The notes under the pieces are model-generated. The model was not told the DNA's origin. It worked only from the letters and a program-made list of their open reading frames with translations, and did not search any database. Both the position numbers and the translations under genes were made by a program. Positions 27,416 to 36,601 of a DNA stretch of 64,000 nt are shown one piece after another. The first letter of the stretch is position 1; each line of letters opens with the position of its first letter. Origin of the DNA: Lysinibacillus sphaericus (GTDB taxonomy: Bacteria; Bacillota; Bacilli; Bacillales_A; Planococcaceae); NCBI RefSeq assembly GCF_006864135.1, contig NZ_SADV01000002.1, positions 248,001-312,000 of the forward strand. Direction: 5' to 3'.

Positions 27416-29830
27416 TTATATAGTTGACGGGTCTAAATCTACCGTCATTAATATACCCTGTTTAATCCATTCCGCTCGATACATCGCTAAAAGGCGCTGT
27501 AATACAGGAATGAGATTTGGTTCAATTTTATATTTTATCAAACATTGATAACGATATCTATTTTGGAGACGACTAATGCTTGCAGTTGTCGGTCCAATAA
27601 TGGCTACCCGGTTTGATAAGTTTTCCCTTAGCCAATCCGCTGCACGTCCAGCATACTCTGCTGCCAGCATGACATCCTCATGAGATATTTGAACAAGTGC
27701 TACATAATAATACGGTGGATAACTAGAGCGGCGACGTAAAAACATTTCTCGTTCGTAAAATGGCTCATAATCTTGTATTTTGGCCAATTCAATTGCATAA
27801 TGCTCAGGTGTATACGATTGAACAATAACCTCACCATGCTTTTCATGACGTCCAGCTCTACCACTAACCTGCGTTAATAATTGGAATGTACGCTCCGCTG
27901 CACGGTAGTCGGGTAAATGCAGAGATGTATCTGCACTAAGTACACCAACAAGCGTAATATTAGGGAAATCAAGACCTTTAGCAATCATTTGCGTCCCGAG
28001 CAAAATATCTGCCTGTCCTTCTCCAAATGACTGCAAAATTTCTTCATGTGCACCTTTTTGTTTCGTTGTATCCACATCCATTCGGAGAACCCTTGCCTCA
28101 GGAAATAGCTTATAAATTTCTTCCTCGACTTTTTGTGTTCCCGTACCAAAATAACGAATATGCTCACTCTGGCATTGGGGACATATTTGAGGAACACGCT
28201 CCTCATAACCACAATAATGACATTTTAATTTCTCGGTTGTTCGATGATACGTTAACGAGATGTCACAGTTCGGACATTGTACAACCGTTCCACAATCACG
28301 ACAAAGCACAAAAGAAGAATAGCCACGACGATTTAAAAATAGCACCATCTGTTCTTTTTTCTCAAGCCGTACACGTATTGCATCAATAAGCTGCTCCGAA
28401 AACATAGAACGATTCCCTTTTTGAAGTTCTTCACGCATATCAGCAATATAAACAGTTGGTAACGCTTGATTCAAAGCACGTTGCTTTAAGGATAGCAAAC
28501 TATATACACCTTTCTTTGCTCTCGCAAATGATTCAAGTGCAGGCGTTGCACTACCTAATATAACAGGACATTTGTAAAATTTACTTCGCCAAATCGCAAC
28601 ATCTCTAGCATGATAACGAGGTGAATCTTCTTGCTTGTAGGTTGATTCATGCTCTTCATCTAAAATAATGAGGCCTAAATTTGTAAAAGGTGCGAAAATG
28701 GCTGAACGAGCACCAACAACAACGCTTACTTTTCCTTGCTGAATTTTTCGCCATTCATCATACTTTTCACCGACAGATAATCCACTATGCATCACAGCCA
28801 CCATCTCACCAAAACGACTACGAAAACGCTCTGTCATTTGTGGTGTTAATGATATTTCAGGTACTAACATAATGGCTTCCTTACCTTCATCTAACACCTT
28901 TTGTATCGCTTGCAAATATATTTCAGTTTTACCGCTTCCCGTGACGCCGTGTAGTAAAAAAGTTTGCGCCGTCTGTTCTTCCATCGAACTAGTAATAGCC
29001 TTAAGTGCAATGTGCTGCTCATTCGTCAACTGTAAAGATTGAGTACGGGAAACCTCCTTCGTAAAGGGGTCACGATATACCTCTTCTTGTATAAAATGAG
29101 CGGCCCCTTTGTCAATAACTGACTGCAAGACCGCGGAAGATGCACCTGTTTCCTCATAGATTTTCTGTGGCAAAAGGACCTCTCCAAGATGTCTGCCCAT
29201 CCATTCAATCAGTTGGCGTTGTTTAGCTGCTCTCGCTGCACCTTCCATTGCTTTGTCTATATCTTGCTGATAATCGGATATTTTGACCATCCGTATTTCT
29301 TTCACATTGCCTTGCTGCTTCACAACATTTTCAATTTTTACAATTTTATTAGTCATAAGCTGTTTTAATAAAGGAAGTAATTGTGCACGCTCGAATTCTT
29401 TGAAATTAGCCTGTTGTCGCTTACCAAAAATAGCTTGAGCTTCATCTGGCAAAGCATCTTTCTCTTCTAATAGCGTTATGATTTTTTCATACTTCGCACG
29501 AAGCGCTGAAGGGAGCATGACCTGTAAGGCATCAATTTCATAACAAATCGTTTCGTTTTTCAACCATTTCGCCATTAACAACATTTCTTCGGTCAATACC
29601 GGCTCTATATCTAAAATTTGCGCAATAGACTTTAATTTATTAGATGGTACATCCGTTTCATTTTTTAATCCGACCACAAAGCCTAGAACATTTCTTGGCC
29701 CAAACGGTACTTTTACTCGACAACCCAGCTCGATAATATGTGCCCATTCTGCAGGCACTTCATAGTCAAATGGACGATCTACATGGTATGTCGAAACATC
29801 CACTATAACCTCTGCAATCAACCAACTCAT
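27416..29830 (-). CDS. priA: Primosomal replication restart helicase PriA
   Basis: Reloads the replisome at collapsed forks. The 804-residue protein has an N-terminal 3'-DNA-binding domain (YHVDRPFDYEVP), then a superfamily 2 helicase with Walker A HGVTGSGKTEIY and DEEH. A zinc-binding insertion carries eight cysteines in four pairs (CRDCGTVVQCPNC... CHYCGYEERVPQICPQC), followed by helicase motifs VGVLSADTSLHLPDYRAAER and QVSGRAGR. The ATG overlaps the coaBC stop by 4 nt. Its 3' end lies directly against repeat A3. Confidence 0.97.
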   Translation of the reverse strand: MSWLIAEVIVDVSTYHVDRPFDYEVPAEWAHIIELGCRVKVPFGPRNVLGFVVGLKNETDVPSNKLKSIAQILDIEPVLTEEMLLMAKWLKNETICYEIDALQVMLPSALRAKYEKIITLLEEKDALPDEAQAIFGKRQQANFKEFERAQLLPLLKQLMTNKIVKIENVVKQQGNVKEIRMVKISDYQQDIDKAMEGAARAAKQRQLIEWMGRHLGEVLLPQKIYEETGASSAVLQSVIDKGAAHFIQEEVYRDPFTKEVSRTQSLQLTNEQHIALKAITSSMEEQTAQTFLLHGVTGSGKTEIYLQAIQKVLDEGKEAIMLVPEISLTPQMTERFRSRFGEMVAVMHSGLSVGEKYDEWRKIQQGKVSVVVGARSAIFAPFTNLGLIILDEEHESTYKQEDSPRYHARDVAIWRSKFYKCPVILGSATPALESFARAKKGVYSLLSLKQRALNQALPTVYIADMREELQKGNRSMFSEQLIDAIRVRLEKKEQMVLFLNRRGYSSFVLCRDCGTVVQCPNCDISLTYHRTTEKLKCHYCGYEERVPQICPQCQSEHIRYFGTGTQKVEEEIYKLFPEARVLRMDVDTTKQKGAHEEILQSFGEGQADILLGTQMIAKGLDFPNITLVGVLSADTSLHLPDYRAAERTFQLLTQVSGRAGRHEKHGEVIVQSYTPEHYAIELAKIQDYEPFYEREMFLRRRSSYPPYYYVALVQISHEDVMLAAEYAGRAADWLRENLSNRVAIIGPTTASISRLQNRYRYQCLIKYKIEPNLIPVLQRLLAMYRAEWIKQGILMTVDLDPSTI

Positions 29831-30837
29831 CGCTTCTCACCCTGTAGTATATATGTCCAAAATGCTTGCGCAAACTGCGTGGCATTTGTCGTATCCCACA
29901 GTTGACCATTTACTTCTGCCGTGTCACTAAAATCAATCCACGTGTCAGACATAATTGTTAACATTGGCTCACCAATAACCTTTTGCCCAAAAGTTATTGC
30001 GGTCATGCCTTTTACGGATAGCATCGGCGCCCCTTCAATTGTAGGCGTATTTGCTGCATGGATAAAAAATGCAGATGGATATTGCTTTTTATAATCCTCA
30101 AGCTGCTCAAAAAGCTTATGCATGCTTCTTTCGTTCTCATCTATGAGGATTACATTTGCCCCAAGTGTTTTTGCCTCTTTTGCTATTGCCTGACCAATTC
30201 TACTATTCGACTGTGTACTAATTATATGGCGCTCGTCCATCGGAACATAAAACGCTCCAGCTGTAACTACAACCGTTTTACTAGCTAACGGCTTATGCTT
30301 CTCTGAAAAAAACGCTTGCACAATCGCCGTTATTTTTTCTGGCTCCTCTAAACGACCTTTACCAACATAGCCGCATGCTAAAAATCCTTCCGAAGGCTCA
30401 ATAAATTGATAGCCATCAGATTGTAACTGCGCCAAATTTCGTTTTACCGCTGGATGGTCATACATATGTACATTCATCGCTGGTGCAAGCCATACAGGGG
30501 CAGTTGTTGCAAGCAAGGTCGTCGTTACCATATCGTCTGCAATTCCATTCGCCAGTTTCCCTATGACATTTGCAGTAGCTGGTGCAACTAAAATTAAATC
30601 TGCCCAATCCGCCAAATCAATATGGGCAATCACACTCGAATCCTTTTCATCAAAAGTATCGAAAAAAACATCATTTTTGGACATAACTTGAAAACTCAGC
30701 GGATTCACAAATTGTCTTGCTGATGCTGTCATGATAACCTTTACAGTTGCTCCTGCCTGAGATAGCTTACTAACTAAAGCGACAGCCTTATAAACTGCTA
30801 TACCACCTGAAACACAAAGTAAAATATTTTTATTCAT
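29827..30837 (-). CDS. coaBC: Phosphopantothenoylcysteine decarboxylase CoaC with a degenerate CoaB domain
   Basis: Coenzyme A synthesis. The N-terminal flavin decarboxylase (about 1-185) looks complete: CVSGGIAVYK, catalytic His in HIDLADWAD, PAMNVHMY, and the Cys of FLACGYVGKGRLEEP. The C-terminal part (about 190-336) starts like CoaB (KTVVVTAGAF-VPMDERHI, IGQAIAKEAKTLGA). It then lacks the AAAVADY segment, the K-x-K-K substrate motif, the NPDIL segment and the VGFAAET motif. The protein is 336 residues against about 400 in B. subtilis. The ligase half is therefore probably inactive. The start at 30837 is chosen for its AAAGGA site; an upstream in-frame start would add 11 residues. Confidence 0.85.
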   Translation of the reverse strand: MNKNILLCVSGGIAVYKAVALVSKLSQAGATVKVIMTASARQFVNPLSFQVMSKNDVFFDTFDEKDSSVIAHIDLADWADLILVAPATANVIGKLANGIADDMVTTTLLATTAPVWLAPAMNVHMYDHPAVKRNLAQLQSDGYQFIEPSEGFLACGYVGKGRLEEPEKITAIVQAFFSEKHKPLASKTVVVTAGAFYVPMDERHIISTQSNSRIGQAIAKEAKTLGANVILIDENERSMHKLFEQLEDYKKQYPSAFFIHAANTPTIEGAPMLSVKGMTAITFGQKVIGEPMLTIMSDTWIDFSDTAEVNGQLWDTTNATQFAQAFWTYILQGEKR

Positions 30838-30861
30838 GCACAATCGTCCTTTCAAATGATA

Positions 30862-30890
30862 AGCTCCCAAAGGAACATTCCCCGGGAGCT
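30862..30890. repeat. Leader hairpin ahead of coaBC
   Basis: AGCTCCC/GGGAGCT encloses GGAA/TTCC, a strong stem 25-53 nt upstream of the coaBC start. It lacks a T run on the minus strand, so it is a leader structure or a decayed terminator. Confidence 0.5.
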
Positions 30891-30929
30891 CTCGACATTC
30901 TGTATAATCAAAAATCCACTGCAGACGAT

Positions 30930-31281
30930 CAATTATGCCTCGGCATAATTGCGTCCGGAATCGGCTTTGTGCTTAGGCCTGCACATGCAGGTCAGTTAGC
31001 CGTTATCGCACGGATGCGATGATTTTAGGCTAGCATCCTTTATGAACTCATTTCCGATTCCGGGACACCCGCCGGAGGCTTTAGGCCAACACGATGTTGG
31101 TCACTCAGTCGTTGCCACAAGACGTGGTGTTCCTAGACTGAGTTCCTCTATTTCAGCTTGTGTTTGGACATCCGCTGAAAAGTAGCTTAAATCGGCATTC
31201 ATCTCACCTATAGAGGTGGGAGACTTCTGTAGCTGACGCTTCGCTTTCGTTACAGGATATAAATGCTGAAAGAAGTTAACA
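30930..31281 (+). repeat. Family B hairpin repeat lacking one inner cassette (B3)
   Basis: This is the cleanest B copy. It has the palindrome CAATTATGCC/GGCATAATTG, the long-range pair GTCCGGAATCGG with CCGATTCCGGGAC, the inner hairpin TTAGCC/GGCTAG (30996-31033), the outer cassette (31084-31151, ACTCAGT/ACTGAGT), a right part with CTCACC/GGTGGGAG, and a terminal C unit (CTGTAGC... GTTACAG). Compared with copy B2 it lacks the GGCCGAC cassette exactly between GCCTGCAC and ATGCAGG. It occupies the rpoZ-coaBC gap and probably separates two genes that are one operon in B. subtilis. Confidence 0.8.
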
Positions 31282-31318
31282 TTAATTTAGCAATTTGGCA
31301 AAAGCTCTCTTATCAATG

Positions 31319-31546
31319 TTAGATTTCGTCTTCGTACACAGTTGACTCATCCTGTGATACTTTCGTAAGTACACCTGCTGCTACTTCTTCAAGTGCTTTC
31401 CCTACGTACTTATGGGAAACGTATTTGTGTAAACGTTCAGTGTCTTGTTCCTCTTGCATTTGACGAGCACGTTTAGATGCTAGACTTACTAAAGAGTATT
31501 TTGAATCGATTTCTTTTTTTAATGTATCTACTGATGGGTATAACAT
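31319..31546 (-). CDS. rpoZ: DNA-directed RNA polymerase omega subunit
   Basis: Small RNA polymerase subunit that stabilises the beta-prime chain. The 75-residue protein opens MLYPSVDTLKKEIDSKYSLVSLASKRARQM with the conserved KYSLV--ASKRARQ core, then KYVGKALEEVAAG. Start 4 nt after gmk with a GAGGAG site. The gmk-rpoZ order is conserved in Firmicutes; coaBC, normally next, is displaced by repeat B3. Confidence 0.95.
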   Translation of the reverse strand: MLYPSVDTLKKEIDSKYSLVSLASKRARQMQEEQDTERLHKYVSHKYVGKALEEVAAGVLTKVSQDESTVYEDEI

Positions 31547-31550
31547 AGGT

Positions 31551-32168
<618 letters not shown>

Positions 32169-32211
32169 TTATTCTCTATATCTCCCTTAATTTATAACAG
32201 ATACAGGCAAG

Positions 32212-33087
32212 CTATTCGATATTTTGAACTTGCTCACGCATCTTTTCTAAAATTGTTTTCGCCTGAACTACTGCAACGGCCGCCTCTGTTGATTGATTTT
32301 TGGAACCAATCGTATTGATCTCGCGGTGTATTTCCTGCATTAAAAAGTCTAATTTACGACCAACTGAAATCATTTCTTGTAATGTTTCTTCCAGCTGATT
32401 AAAGTGACTATCTAATCGGTCCAATTCTTCAGTGATGTCCACACGTTCTGCGAATATCGCTACTTCGGCAAGTAGGCGATCTTCTAACAACGCTCCATCC
32501 GCCACTTGAGAAATTCGTTCCGATAATCGTGTACGATATTTTTCTACAGCAAGAGATGCACATGAACGAATCTGGTTCACTTGTTCCATTAACTGTGCTT
32601 TATATTGTACAACAACATCATGTAATTCTTGCCCTTCACGCTCACGCATTTGAATGAGCTGTTCAAGTGCTTGTGAAATAGCCTTTTCAACAGCAAAGAG
32701 TAAATCCTCAGGTGTAAGCTGTGCCTTTTCCTGTACAAGCGCTTGTTCAAGCGATAATAGCTCTTGCATTGTCCATTTTTCTTCTAGTGGTACTTTACTT
32801 GCTAATTGCTCTTTTGCCTTACGATACGCTTCAATTAATGACCAATTAATTTCAATAGATTGCTCGACGTTCTCTAAATCCTTAACATAAACCATCACAT
32901 CAATCTTGCCACGTGACAAAGCTTGCGAAATTAATTTCTTTGCAAAAATTTCTGCTTCAAGCCATTCTTTCGGGAATTTTGCATTGATTTCTAAAAATCG
33001 ATGGTTGACCGAGCGCATTTCTACGGTTAATTGAAAGTCTGTTGTTATTGTGACACCTCTGCCAAAACCAGTCATACTACGCACCAA
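32212..33087 (-). CDS. yicC: YicC family endoribonuclease (YloC)
   Basis: Member of the YicC/YloC family, shown in other bacteria to be an endoribonuclease. The 291-residue protein starts (M)VRSMTGFGRG, the family's invariant N terminus, and ends with the DUF1732 signature GRKLDFLMQEIHREINTIGSKNQ. The start is TTG at 33087, favoured because MVRSMTGFG matches relatives and AAAGGTG is 10 nt upstream; GTG at 33084 and ATG at 33075 are alternatives. It is the first gene of yicC-gmk-rpoZ, read from an extended -10 promoter at about 33121. Confidence 0.95.
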   Translation of the reverse strand: MVRSMTGFGRGVTITTDFQLTVEMRSVNHRFLEINAKFPKEWLEAEIFAKKLISQALSRGKIDVMVYVKDLENVEQSIEINWSLIEAYRKAKEQLASKVPLEEKWTMQELLSLEQALVQEKAQLTPEDLLFAVEKAISQALEQLIQMREREGQELHDVVVQYKAQLMEQVNQIRSCASLAVEKYRTRLSERISQVADGALLEDRLLAEVAIFAERVDITEELDRLDSHFNQLEETLQEMISVGRKLDFLMQEIHREINTIGSKNQSTEAAVAVVQAKTILEKMREQVQNIE

Positions 33088-33120
33088 GGTTCGTCACACC
33101 TTTCTTTGCATACTGGCATT

Positions 33121-33129
33121 ATTATAACA
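33121..33129 (-). promoter_or_regulatory. Extended -10 promoter of yicC-gmk-rpoZ
   Basis: The minus strand reads TGTTATAAT, a consensus -10 with the upstream TGn extension, about 34 nt ahead of the yicC start. No strong -35 is visible, which is tolerated by extended -10 promoters. Confidence 0.6.
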
Positions 33130-33171
33130 TAAGCTCTGTCATTTATGATGTCTCTCCGTAAAAAATTAGAT

Positions 33172-33230
33172 CAATTTCGCCTTAGCAAAATTGTAGCTGT
33201 CGCTACAGAAAACATTTGTTGCTGTGATAG
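33172..33230 (+). repeat. Remnant of a family B end and C units
   Basis: A mutated family B palindrome (CAATTTCGCC/AGCAAAATTG) is joined directly to C unit sequence (GTAGCTGTCGCTACAG, then TTGTTGCTGTG). All central modules are absent. Confidence 0.55.
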
Positions 33231-33392
33231 GTCGTTGGACAACCAATAAATGAAAATAGAACAAAAGCTAATTCTACCACATTCGAAGCTATATTTTAAT
33301 ATTCACCTAAAAAATGCTATGATAAACATAAGAAAAAACTCATTAAAAAAGAAGGGATGACCTTTGTATTAAAATTCATGCCATGTCTAGAA

Positions 33393-33553
33393 GTTGATTG
33401 GCGTGGAGACTGGGCGGCTCCTTGTGAATCAGCAATAGAGGAACGAAGGCTAAAGCCATCACTTCCTTTGACATCTGTTGGCTCGAGACCCTGGAGCGAG
33501 CAGCGCGAGTGAAGCGACTCATCGGACTCCCCCAGGAAAGCGCAGCAATCAAC
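33393..33553 (-). repeat. Family A hairpin repeat, reverse orientation (A4)
   Basis: Ends GTTGATT/AATCAAC in inverted orientation relative to A1. The stem is decayed and the cassette keeps only AAGTGATGGCTTTAGCCTTC and the trailing GTTCCTCTAT. Flanks on both sides (33337-33392 and 33554-33576) match the flanks of A3 and A5, so the complete element is about 240 bp. The 564-bp yicC-rqcH gap otherwise holds only the remnant at 33172; no strong rqcH promoter was found. Confidence 0.7.
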
Positions 33554-33681
33554 CACACGTTATGCCGATGAGTCATAAATAAAGTGCATTTGTGCTCCAG
33601 CAAAGTGATGAGAATGCACCATAAAAAAATAATAAATACGAAAGTACCAAGATGCTTATATCTTTGGAAAGAGGAATTCAG

Positions 33682-35379
33682 ATGGCATTTGATGGCTTAT
33701 TTACTTATTCAATGACAGCCGACCTCCAACAATTAGTAACAGGTCGGATTACTAAAATACATCAACCAAACGCTCAGGAAGTTGTGCTACATATCCGCGC
33801 GAACGGCAGTAATCATAAATTACTTTATTCGATTCATCCTTCTTACGCACGTGTTCACCTTACTGAGCAATCTATAGAAAATCCAGCAGAGCCCCCTATG
33901 TTTTGCATGCTGTTGAGAAAGCATTTAGAGGGTGGTTTTATTTCTTCTATTAAACAGCACGATTTTGATCGAATTATAATAGTAGAAATTGAAAGTAAAA
34001 ATGAAATAGGCGACCCTATTGTACGGGAGTTACATGCTGAAATTATGGGCCGTCACAGTAACCTGTTATTAATAGATAAAGAACAGGGAAAAATAGTCGA
34101 CAGCTTAAAGCATTTGCCACCTTCCGTGAATAGTTTCCGTACAGTTTTACCTGGTCAGCCTTATATCGCACCGCCCGCACAGAATAAGTGGCACCCTTTA
34201 GCAGTAACCGACGAACAGCTTACACTGTTTTTCTCTGAACCAAAAACAGCTAAGGAAGTAGTTTCGCAATTTATTGGTTTCTCGCCTATACATGCTGAGG
34301 AATTATTATGCCGATTAACAGACACAGATGATCGTGTAAATTGCTTTAAACATTTTATTGCTTCCTTTAATAATGGCGGAACAAAGCCGATGTATGTAAA
34401 CGTAAATAATAAAACGTACTTCTCACCAATCGCGCTAACACATTTGCAAGGAGATGTAACGATTTATCCAAATGTCCATGAGCTACTTGACCGTGTATTC
34501 TTTGCTCGAGCTGAGCGTGATCGTGTCAAACAGCAGGCTGGTGATTTGGAGCGATGGCTACAAAATGAAATTGACAAACTTATCTTAAAAACTAAAAAGT
34601 TGAATAAAGACTACGAACGCGCATCTAAGCTAGATCAGTTCCAATTATATGGAGAATTACTGATGGCAAATATTTACGCGTTCGAAAAAGGTGAAAAGGA
34701 AGTAACTGTCACTAACTATTATAGTGACACTGGAGATGAAGAAATCACCATTCCAGTGAGTGAACGTAAAACACCTGTTGAAAATGCTCAAAGCTATTAC
34801 ACAAAATATACAAAGGCAAAAAATGCCCTTATTATGGTTCAAGAACAGTTAGAAAAAACGAAAGAAGAAATTGCCTATTTCGAAATGCTTGCTCAGCAAG
34901 TACAACAAGCTGCTCCTGGAGATATTGAAGAAATTCGCGAAGAATTAGCAGAACAAGGTTATTTGAAATTACGTCATGCACGAAAAAAGAAAAAACAAGC
35001 GAAGCCTGAGCCTGAACGTTACGTCTCTTCAACAGGCGTAGCGATTTCTGTTGGGAAAAATAACAAACAAAATGACATGCTTACATTTAAAATTGCTAAA
35101 CGCACGGATATTTGGTTGCATACGAAGGATATTCCAGGCTCACATGTTGTCATCCATACAAGTGAACCTGACGAAACGACATTACGAGAAGCTGCAACAC
35201 TTGCTGCCTATTTTTCAAAAGCAAGAGACTCTTCCTCTGTTCCAGTAGATTACACAGAAATACGTCAGGTAAAAAAGCCAAATGGCGCTAAACCTGGGTT
35301 TGTTATTTACTTTGAACAAAAGACTGTATACATCGATCCAGATGAAGCTGTCATTTTACAACTAAAAAAACAGTCCTAA
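33682..35379 (+). CDS. rqcH: Ribosome quality control protein RqcH (NEMF/FbpA family)
   Basis: Binds stalled 50S-peptidyl-tRNA and adds C-terminal alanine tails that mark nascent chains for degradation. The 565-residue protein has an N-terminal NFACT-N domain (MAFDGLFTYSMTADL to EIMGRHSNLLLID), a helix-hairpin-helix region, a long coiled coil (about 280-430) and a C-terminal NFACT-R domain with DIWLHTKDIPGSHVVI, where the Asp and Arg needed for tailing reside in the family. I place the start at 33682, six nt after AGAGGA; an in-frame start at 33652 lacks a site. It stands alone, convergent with nothing, and has a strong terminator. Confidence 0.94.
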   Translation: MAFDGLFTYSMTADLQQLVTGRITKIHQPNAQEVVLHIRANGSNHKLLYSIHPSYARVHLTEQSIENPAEPPMFCMLLRKHLEGGFISSIKQHDFDRIIIVEIESKNEIGDPIVRELHAEIMGRHSNLLLIDKEQGKIVDSLKHLPPSVNSFRTVLPGQPYIAPPAQNKWHPLAVTDEQLTLFFSEPKTAKEVVSQFIGFSPIHAEELLCRLTDTDDRVNCFKHFIASFNNGGTKPMYVNVNNKTYFSPIALTHLQGDVTIYPNVHELLDRVFFARAERDRVKQQAGDLERWLQNEIDKLILKTKKLNKDYERASKLDQFQLYGELLMANIYAFEKGEKEVTVTNYYSDTGDEEITIPVSERKTPVENAQSYYTKYTKAKNALIMVQEQLEKTKEEIAYFEMLAQQVQQAAPGDIEEIREELAEQGYLKLRHARKKKKQAKPEPERYVSSTGVAISVGKNNKQNDMLTFKIAKRTDIWLHTKDIPGSHVVIHTSEPDETTLREAATLAAYFSKARDSSSVPVDYTEIRQVKKPNGAKPGFVIYFEQKTVYIDPDEAVILQLKKQS

Positions 35380-35413
35380 AGATTGAAGCTGGGACTAACT
35401 GGTTAAAACCTAA

Positions 35414-35475
35414 AAAGCGCGAGAAATCCATTTTAGAAATGTTGATTTCTCGCGCTTTACTAATGTTATTTTTTA
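35414..35475 (+). terminator. rqcH terminator
   Basis: A perfect 15-bp stem (AAAGCGCGAGAAATC and complement) with a 15-nt loop, then a T-rich tail whose T run begins about 8 nt after the stem; 35 nt past the rqcH stop. Confidence 0.8.
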
Positions 35476-35550
35476 TTGTATCTTCCTAGCCTCTCAAACT
35501 GTAGACAAACTCTTGAATTATTAGATTTAATCGTAATTCAGTATGTTGTG

Positions 35551-35593
35551 GAGATACGACTCGTTATCTCTATGGTGAGCTTATCATAGAGAT
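35551..35593 (+). repeat. Two mutually exclusive hairpins upstream of oppA
   Basis: GAGATA...TATCTC and ATCTCTATG...CATAGAGAT share the ATCTC segment, so only one can form at a time. A fragment of the family B palindrome (GCCTCGGCATAATTG) follows at about 35602. The rest of the 1.2-kb rqcH-oppA gap up to 36431 is AT-rich and I see no gene in it. Confidence 0.4.
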
Positions 35594-36431
35594 GAAAAGC
35601 TGCCTCGGCATAATTGATTCATTTAAGCAGAGCATTTCTTTCATCGAAAGCGTACGTGCAACGCTACCATAGTTAGGAGACTACCCTCATATACGGGCTA
35701 ATAATCCTTCACACGCCTAAGAAAACGTTAGCCTTTAACGACCGTTAATCGCAACTTAACTGTTTATTTTCAGGAAGACTACCAATTAGTTATTGATATA
35801 TGGTAAAATAGACCATGCAAAGATGCGCATTATATTTCTGCTCTTTAAGTTCTAGCTACATAACGGATAGTAACTTTATGTAGGAGCTTTCCTCCTAAGC
35901 AAGACAATTGAATTTCTCCATAAAACAACATCAAAAATAAACGTGTTTTTCCATTTATTGCATGCAAAATCCTACATTTATATAATTAATTCTATGCATT
36001 GTTTTTATACAGCATTGTATATTCAAGTAATGTGTAAATTATTTCAAAAAAACATATTTTACTAAATACCCGATATTTATTCTTTAAGAGAGGCACATTT
36101 TACTCTAATTTTTCTTTCTTCTCTTTTATACTGGTTAATCTTAGATAAATACAAAACAAGTTTCTTATATATCATTAATAGATAAAAATATTCATTCTTC
36201 GAGAAAATAAATTACAAAAAATACGTTTCTAGGAATCTAAATCACTCTTTTTTACAATTATTTTCTACAAATCTACACAAATATCTTAAATATCCCACGC
36301 ATGACTTTAGACTCATTTTTCAAATAACAATAGTGTTATCTGAACAATAAGAATTTTCGATATAGTATGTTACTTTTTTATTTTTATTCCATTTTTGATG
36401 TATACACCAAATAAATATCATTTTTTTATCA

Positions 36432-36445
36432 TGTAAGCGCTTTCT
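36432..36445. promoter_or_regulatory. Probable CcpA binding site (cre)
   Basis: TGTAAGCGCTTTCT matches the cre consensus TGWAANCGNTNWCA at all positions but the last. It lies about 80-95 nt upstream of the -35 box of importer 1. CcpA control is inferred from this match alone. Confidence 0.55.
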
Positions 36446-36526
36446 CGATTTAGAGTGGTGAATCAGAAAAAGTTATTATCTTCAAAAATGTCAGATAATA
36501 CTATACAAATTGGAATATTTTTTATT

Positions 36527-36556
36527 TTGTACACAATGATTTTTTTGGTATATTAA
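36527..36556 (+). promoter_or_regulatory. Promoter of the oppABCDF operon
   Basis: TTGTAC (36527-36532) followed by TATATT (16-nt spacer) or TATTAA (18-nt spacer), about 45-50 nt ahead of the oppA start. An imperfect CodY-like sequence (AAATGTCAGATAATA, four mismatches, 36486-36500) lies just upstream. Confidence 0.6.
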
Positions 36557-36601
36557 ATAAGAGCTTCATAGAAGGCTTAAAATTGTATAAGGGGGATTTA
36601 C

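Noticed and set aside
33317-33603. Two overlapping 75-79 codon minus-strand frames at 33.3-33.6 kb
   Set aside because: They are translations of repeat A4 and its flanks, with no ribosome site.
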